Shown piece by piece: positions 4,878-6,914 of a DNA stretch of 6,914 nucleotides. Positions within the stretch are counted from its first letter, which is position 1; the number at the start of each line of letters is the position of its first letter. The notes beneath the pieces were generated by a model. The model had not been told where the DNA came from, ran no database searches, and saw only the letters and a list, made by a program, of their open reading frames with translations. Source of the stretch: Clostridiales bacterium (GTDB lineage: Bacteria > Bacillota > Clostridia > Lachnospirales > Lachnospiraceae); NCBI GenBank assembly GCA_019420405.1, contig JAHZHF010000161.1:1-6914 (forward strand), read 5' to 3'. Made by a program: the position numbers and the translations under genes.

Positions 4878-6239
4878 ATGACACTTGAAATGCTGCAGGA
4901 TGAATATAAGAAGAATAACCCGGCTTCTTTTGAGGCGTATAAGAAGGCCTGCTGTGACATTCCGGGCGGGATTACCGCGAATATTAAATTCTTTGAGCCG
5001 TTTCCCCTTTTCATGAAAGAAGGGCACGGGGCCTGGCTTACAGACCTCGACGGACACAGGTATGTGGACTATGTTTTGTCTTACGGACCGCTGATTCTTG
5101 GGCACGGGAGGAAAGAGATCTTTGATTCGGTCCGGCGGTATATTGATGTTCACGGGACTGCGTTGTACGGTACGCCTCATGAACTGGAGTATATCTTCGC
5201 GGAGAAAATCAAAGACCATTTCCCGGGCATCGAACTGCTCCGCTATACGAATTCCGGAACGGAGGCGACCCTGCTGTGTATCCGCACGGCTTATGCGTAT
5301 ACGGGGAAATATAAAATCGCGAAATTCGAAGGACATTACCATGGCGGCTATAATGAAGTGCTGGTAAGCGTCAATCCGGATGTCGGCAAAGCCGGAGATC
5401 CGCGCCGCCCCATCCCAATTCCGGAATCCAGAGGACTTTCCGATAAAAATCTGGAGGATACTGTGGTACTTCCGTTTAATGACCTGGAGGCCTGCACGGA
5501 AATCCTTACCGGGCAGAAGGATGAGATTGCCGCTGTTATTATGGAACCTGTATTTGGAGGAACCATCCCCGCGGCAAAAGAATTCATGACCGGTATCCGT
5601 GAACTGACAGCCAGGCTCGGCATCCTGATGATCATGGATGAAGTAAAGACCGGATTCCGGGTGTCACTTGGCGGAGCGCAGGAGTACTATCATGTAAAAC
5701 CTGATCTGACCGCCCTGGGCAAAGTGATCGGCGCCGGATTCCCGATCGGCATCGTAGGCGGACGGAAGGACATCATGTCTATGGCAGCGCCGCAGGGATC
5801 AGATATCTTTGATCATTCAAATACAGCGGGCGCGGCGGATGTTTTATATCACAGCGGCACATATAACGGGCATCCCCTGATCTTAAACGCCGGCCTGGAA
5901 ACGATCCGCATACTCGAGAGAGAATTTGAAAGCCTGCTCGAGCGGACAGAACGCCTGAAACAGGGCATACGGAGCATATACGCAGAGCACGGAATCCATG
6001 TCCTGACTCCCGGTCTTGGATCCATGTTTAATGTTGTTATTTCTGAACTGGATGATATTAAAACTTACCGGGATTTGCAGAAGTCAGATTTTATTACACG
6101 TAAAAAAGCAGATTATGCATTACTGACGGAGGGAATCTATAACAAGCCCTGCAACCGCTATAACATGTGTACCGCGCATACGGATGACATGATTGATATT
6201 ACTCTGGAAGCTTATGAAAAAGCATTAAAAAAGATATAG
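4878..6239 (+). CDS. Class III PLP-dependent aminotransferase (glutamate-1-semialdehyde aminomutase-like)
   Basis: A 453-residue fold-type I PLP enzyme. Visible motifs are NSGTEA (125-130, phosphate contact), the HYHGG motif (153-157), whose aromatic residue stacks on the cofactor, DEVKTGFR with D254 binding the pyridine nitrogen, and the Schiff-base lysine K282 in LGKVIGAGFPIG. The start at 4878 is chosen because AAAGGAG (4861-4867) lies 10 nt upstream and the promoter ends at 4843; the in-frame TTG at 4803 lies before the -10 box and is not transcribed from this promoter. The family includes HemL, but no haem genes are near, and it sits opposite an amino-acid uptake and nitrilase operon under an RpiR regulator, so an aminotransferase for an amine or beta-amino acid is more likely. 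The substrate is unresolved. A cytidylate kinase-like gene follows by 13 bp. Confidence 0.93.
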   Translation: MTLEMLQDEYKKNNPASFEAYKKACCDIPGGITANIKFFEPFPLFMKEGHGAWLTDLDGHRYVDYVLSYGPLILGHGRKEIFDSVRRYIDVHGTALYGTPHELEYIFAEKIKDHFPGIELLRYTNSGTEATLLCIRTAYAYTGKYKIAKFEGHYHGGYNEVLVSVNPDVGKAGDPRRPIPIPESRGLSDKNLEDTVVLPFNDLEACTEILTGQKDEIAAVIMEPVFGGTIPAAKEFMTGIRELTARLGILMIMDEVKTGFRVSLGGAQEYYHVKPDLTALGKVIGAGFPIGIVGGRKDIMSMAAPQGSDIFDHSNTAGAADVLYHSGTYNGHPLILNAGLETIRILEREFESLLERTERLKQGIRSIYAEHGIHVLTPGLGSMFNVVISELDDIKTYRDLQKSDFITRKKADYALLTEGIYNKPCNRYNMCTAHTDDMIDITLEAYEKALKKI

Positions 6240-6252
6240 AGGAGGTCAGCAC

Positions 6253-6846
6253 ATGGATAATTACGTTATTACAATCAACAGACAGTTTGGAAGCCTGGGC
6301 AGACAGGTCGCACGGAAAATGTCTGAGATACTTGGGATTGAGTATTATGACCGCGACATTGTCGATACTGTGGCCAAAGAGATGAACATGCCGGTTTCTG
6401 TGATCAGCGATGAAGAAGAAAGCGCAAAATCAAGTTATTTCAGCATGAAATTTCCGCTTGGAAATGGCACAACGGATGTGCAGGAGGAGATTTTCGAGAC
6501 GCAGCGCAGAATCATTGCAACACTGGCTGACAGGGAAAACTGTATTATTGTAGGGCGGTGTTCGGATTATATTCTGCGCAATCATCCCCGGCTTTTGCGT
6601 GTATTCATCTATGCGCCCAGAGAACAGCGGTTTAAGAACTGTGTGGAAAATTTGCACATGGATCCGGGGGAAGCGAAAAAAATGATGGCGGAGGTGGACA
6701 AGGCGCGACAGGCATATCATATGCACTTTACCCGTTATCTCCCCTATGATTTCGATCACACAGATCTTCTCGTGAACAGCAGTTATCTTGGAGTGGACGG
6801 TACGGCTGACTATCTTGCAGGGCTTGTGAAAAAGAAATTCTGTTAA
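6253..6846 (+). CDS. Cytidylate kinase-like family protein
   Basis: A 197-residue protein of the cytidylate kinase-like family common in Clostridia. The N-terminus VITINRQFGSLGRQVARKM (5-23) aligns with the family's RQFGSGGR nucleotide-binding loop but has Leu15 in place of a glycine and Arg17 where true P-loop kinases have lysine. Later family features are YYDRDIV (about 35-41), IIVGRCSDYILR, VFIYAP, and a lid-like helical segment ending in VDKARQAYHMHFTRY. AGGAGGT at 6240-6246, overlapping the aminotransferase stop, lies 6 nt before the ATG, and only 13 bp separate the genes, so they are co-transcribed. Members of this family are distinct from housekeeping Cmk and their substrate is generally not established; a role phosphorylating a metabolite in the pathway, or in signalling, is speculation. 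Confidence 0.85.
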   Translation: MDNYVITINRQFGSLGRQVARKMSEILGIEYYDRDIVDTVAKEMNMPVSVISDEEESAKSSYFSMKFPLGNGTTDVQEEIFETQRRIIATLADRENCIIVGRCSDYILRNHPRLLRVFIYAPREQRFKNCVENLHMDPGEAKKMMAEVDKARQAYHMHFTRYLPYDFDHTDLLVNSSYLGVDGTADYLAGLVKKKFC

Positions 6847-6875
6847 ATATATTCCTCCTGCTTCCCGCGCATTCC

Positions 6876-6907
6876 CAGACGGAAGTGTTACTGACTAAAC
6901 AGACTGA
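6876..6907 (+). repeat. Right copy of the short imperfect repeat
   Basis: CAGACGGAAGTGTTACTG and the following bases match 24-56 in the same orientation with three one-base gaps. It begins 30 bp after the cytidylate kinase-like stop. No hairpin terminator is visible between that stop and the window end. It is probably a member of a dispersed intergenic repeat family. Confidence 0.55.
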
Positions 6908-6914
6908 CAAACGC

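Noticed and set aside
4821..5342. 173-codon minus-strand frame opposite the aminotransferase start
   Set aside because: It runs antisense through the conserved N-terminal part of the aminotransferase and shows no family features of its own.
4878..6239. Calling the aminotransferase HemL (glutamate-1-semialdehyde aminomutase)
   Set aside because: The motifs are shared by the whole subgroup, no tetrapyrrole genes are near, and the context points to amino-compound metabolism; the motifs alone cannot decide.

Overview
The window looks like chromosomal DNA of a Gram-positive Clostridia member, probably of the Lachnospiraceae type. The reasons are consensus sigma-A promoters with 17-bp spacers, strong AGGAGG-type ribosome binding sites, a YtrA-type GntR regulator with its ABC exporter, an RpiR regulator, a clostridial-style IS200 element and a cytidylate kinase-like protein. 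The lineage is inferred from protein character only; no search was run.

Bases 1-2073 hold a compact three-gene operon on the plus strand: a GntR/YtrA repressor, an ABC ATPase and an ABC-2 type permease. It is driven by a promoter embedded in a striking operator array with CAG/CTG steps every 10 bp, and it is followed by a strong hairpin shared with the convergent region.

Bases 2080-3815 are the remains of a minus-strand operon for uptake and breakdown of a nitrogen compound. A perfect promoter (3787-3815) leads into a short leader with a terminator hairpin (3732-3764) and a ribosome binding site (3707-3713). An intact IS200-type element (about 3034-3707) sits between that ribosome binding site and the start codon of a lipoprotein amino-acid-binding gene. 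That gene is itself fused out of frame, after about 158 codons, to the 3' half of a nitrilase-family gene. A deletion has apparently removed the rest of the binding protein, whatever lay between the two genes (plausibly the permease and ATPase) and the nitrilase N-terminus. This arm is therefore broken twice.

Bases 3862-6846 hold an RpiR/SIS regulator (minus strand) and, diverging from it, a class III PLP aminotransferase followed by a cytidylate kinase-like protein. The aminotransferase has a perfect sigma-A promoter overlapped by an inverted repeat that is a candidate RpiR operator. Its true start is the ATG at 4878; the upstream in-frame TTG at 4803 precedes the promoter. I infer that the RpiR protein once controlled both arms (transport and hydrolysis on one side, transamination on the other) and that only the enzyme arm is still intact.

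The window begins and ends with similar 32-33-nt sequences (24-56 and 6876-6907), likely copies of a dispersed intergenic repeat. The items most worth a second look are the phased operator, the attenuator-like leader, the IS200 insertion between ribosome binding site and start codon, the long-range complementarity inside the IS200 transcript, and the deletion fusion.
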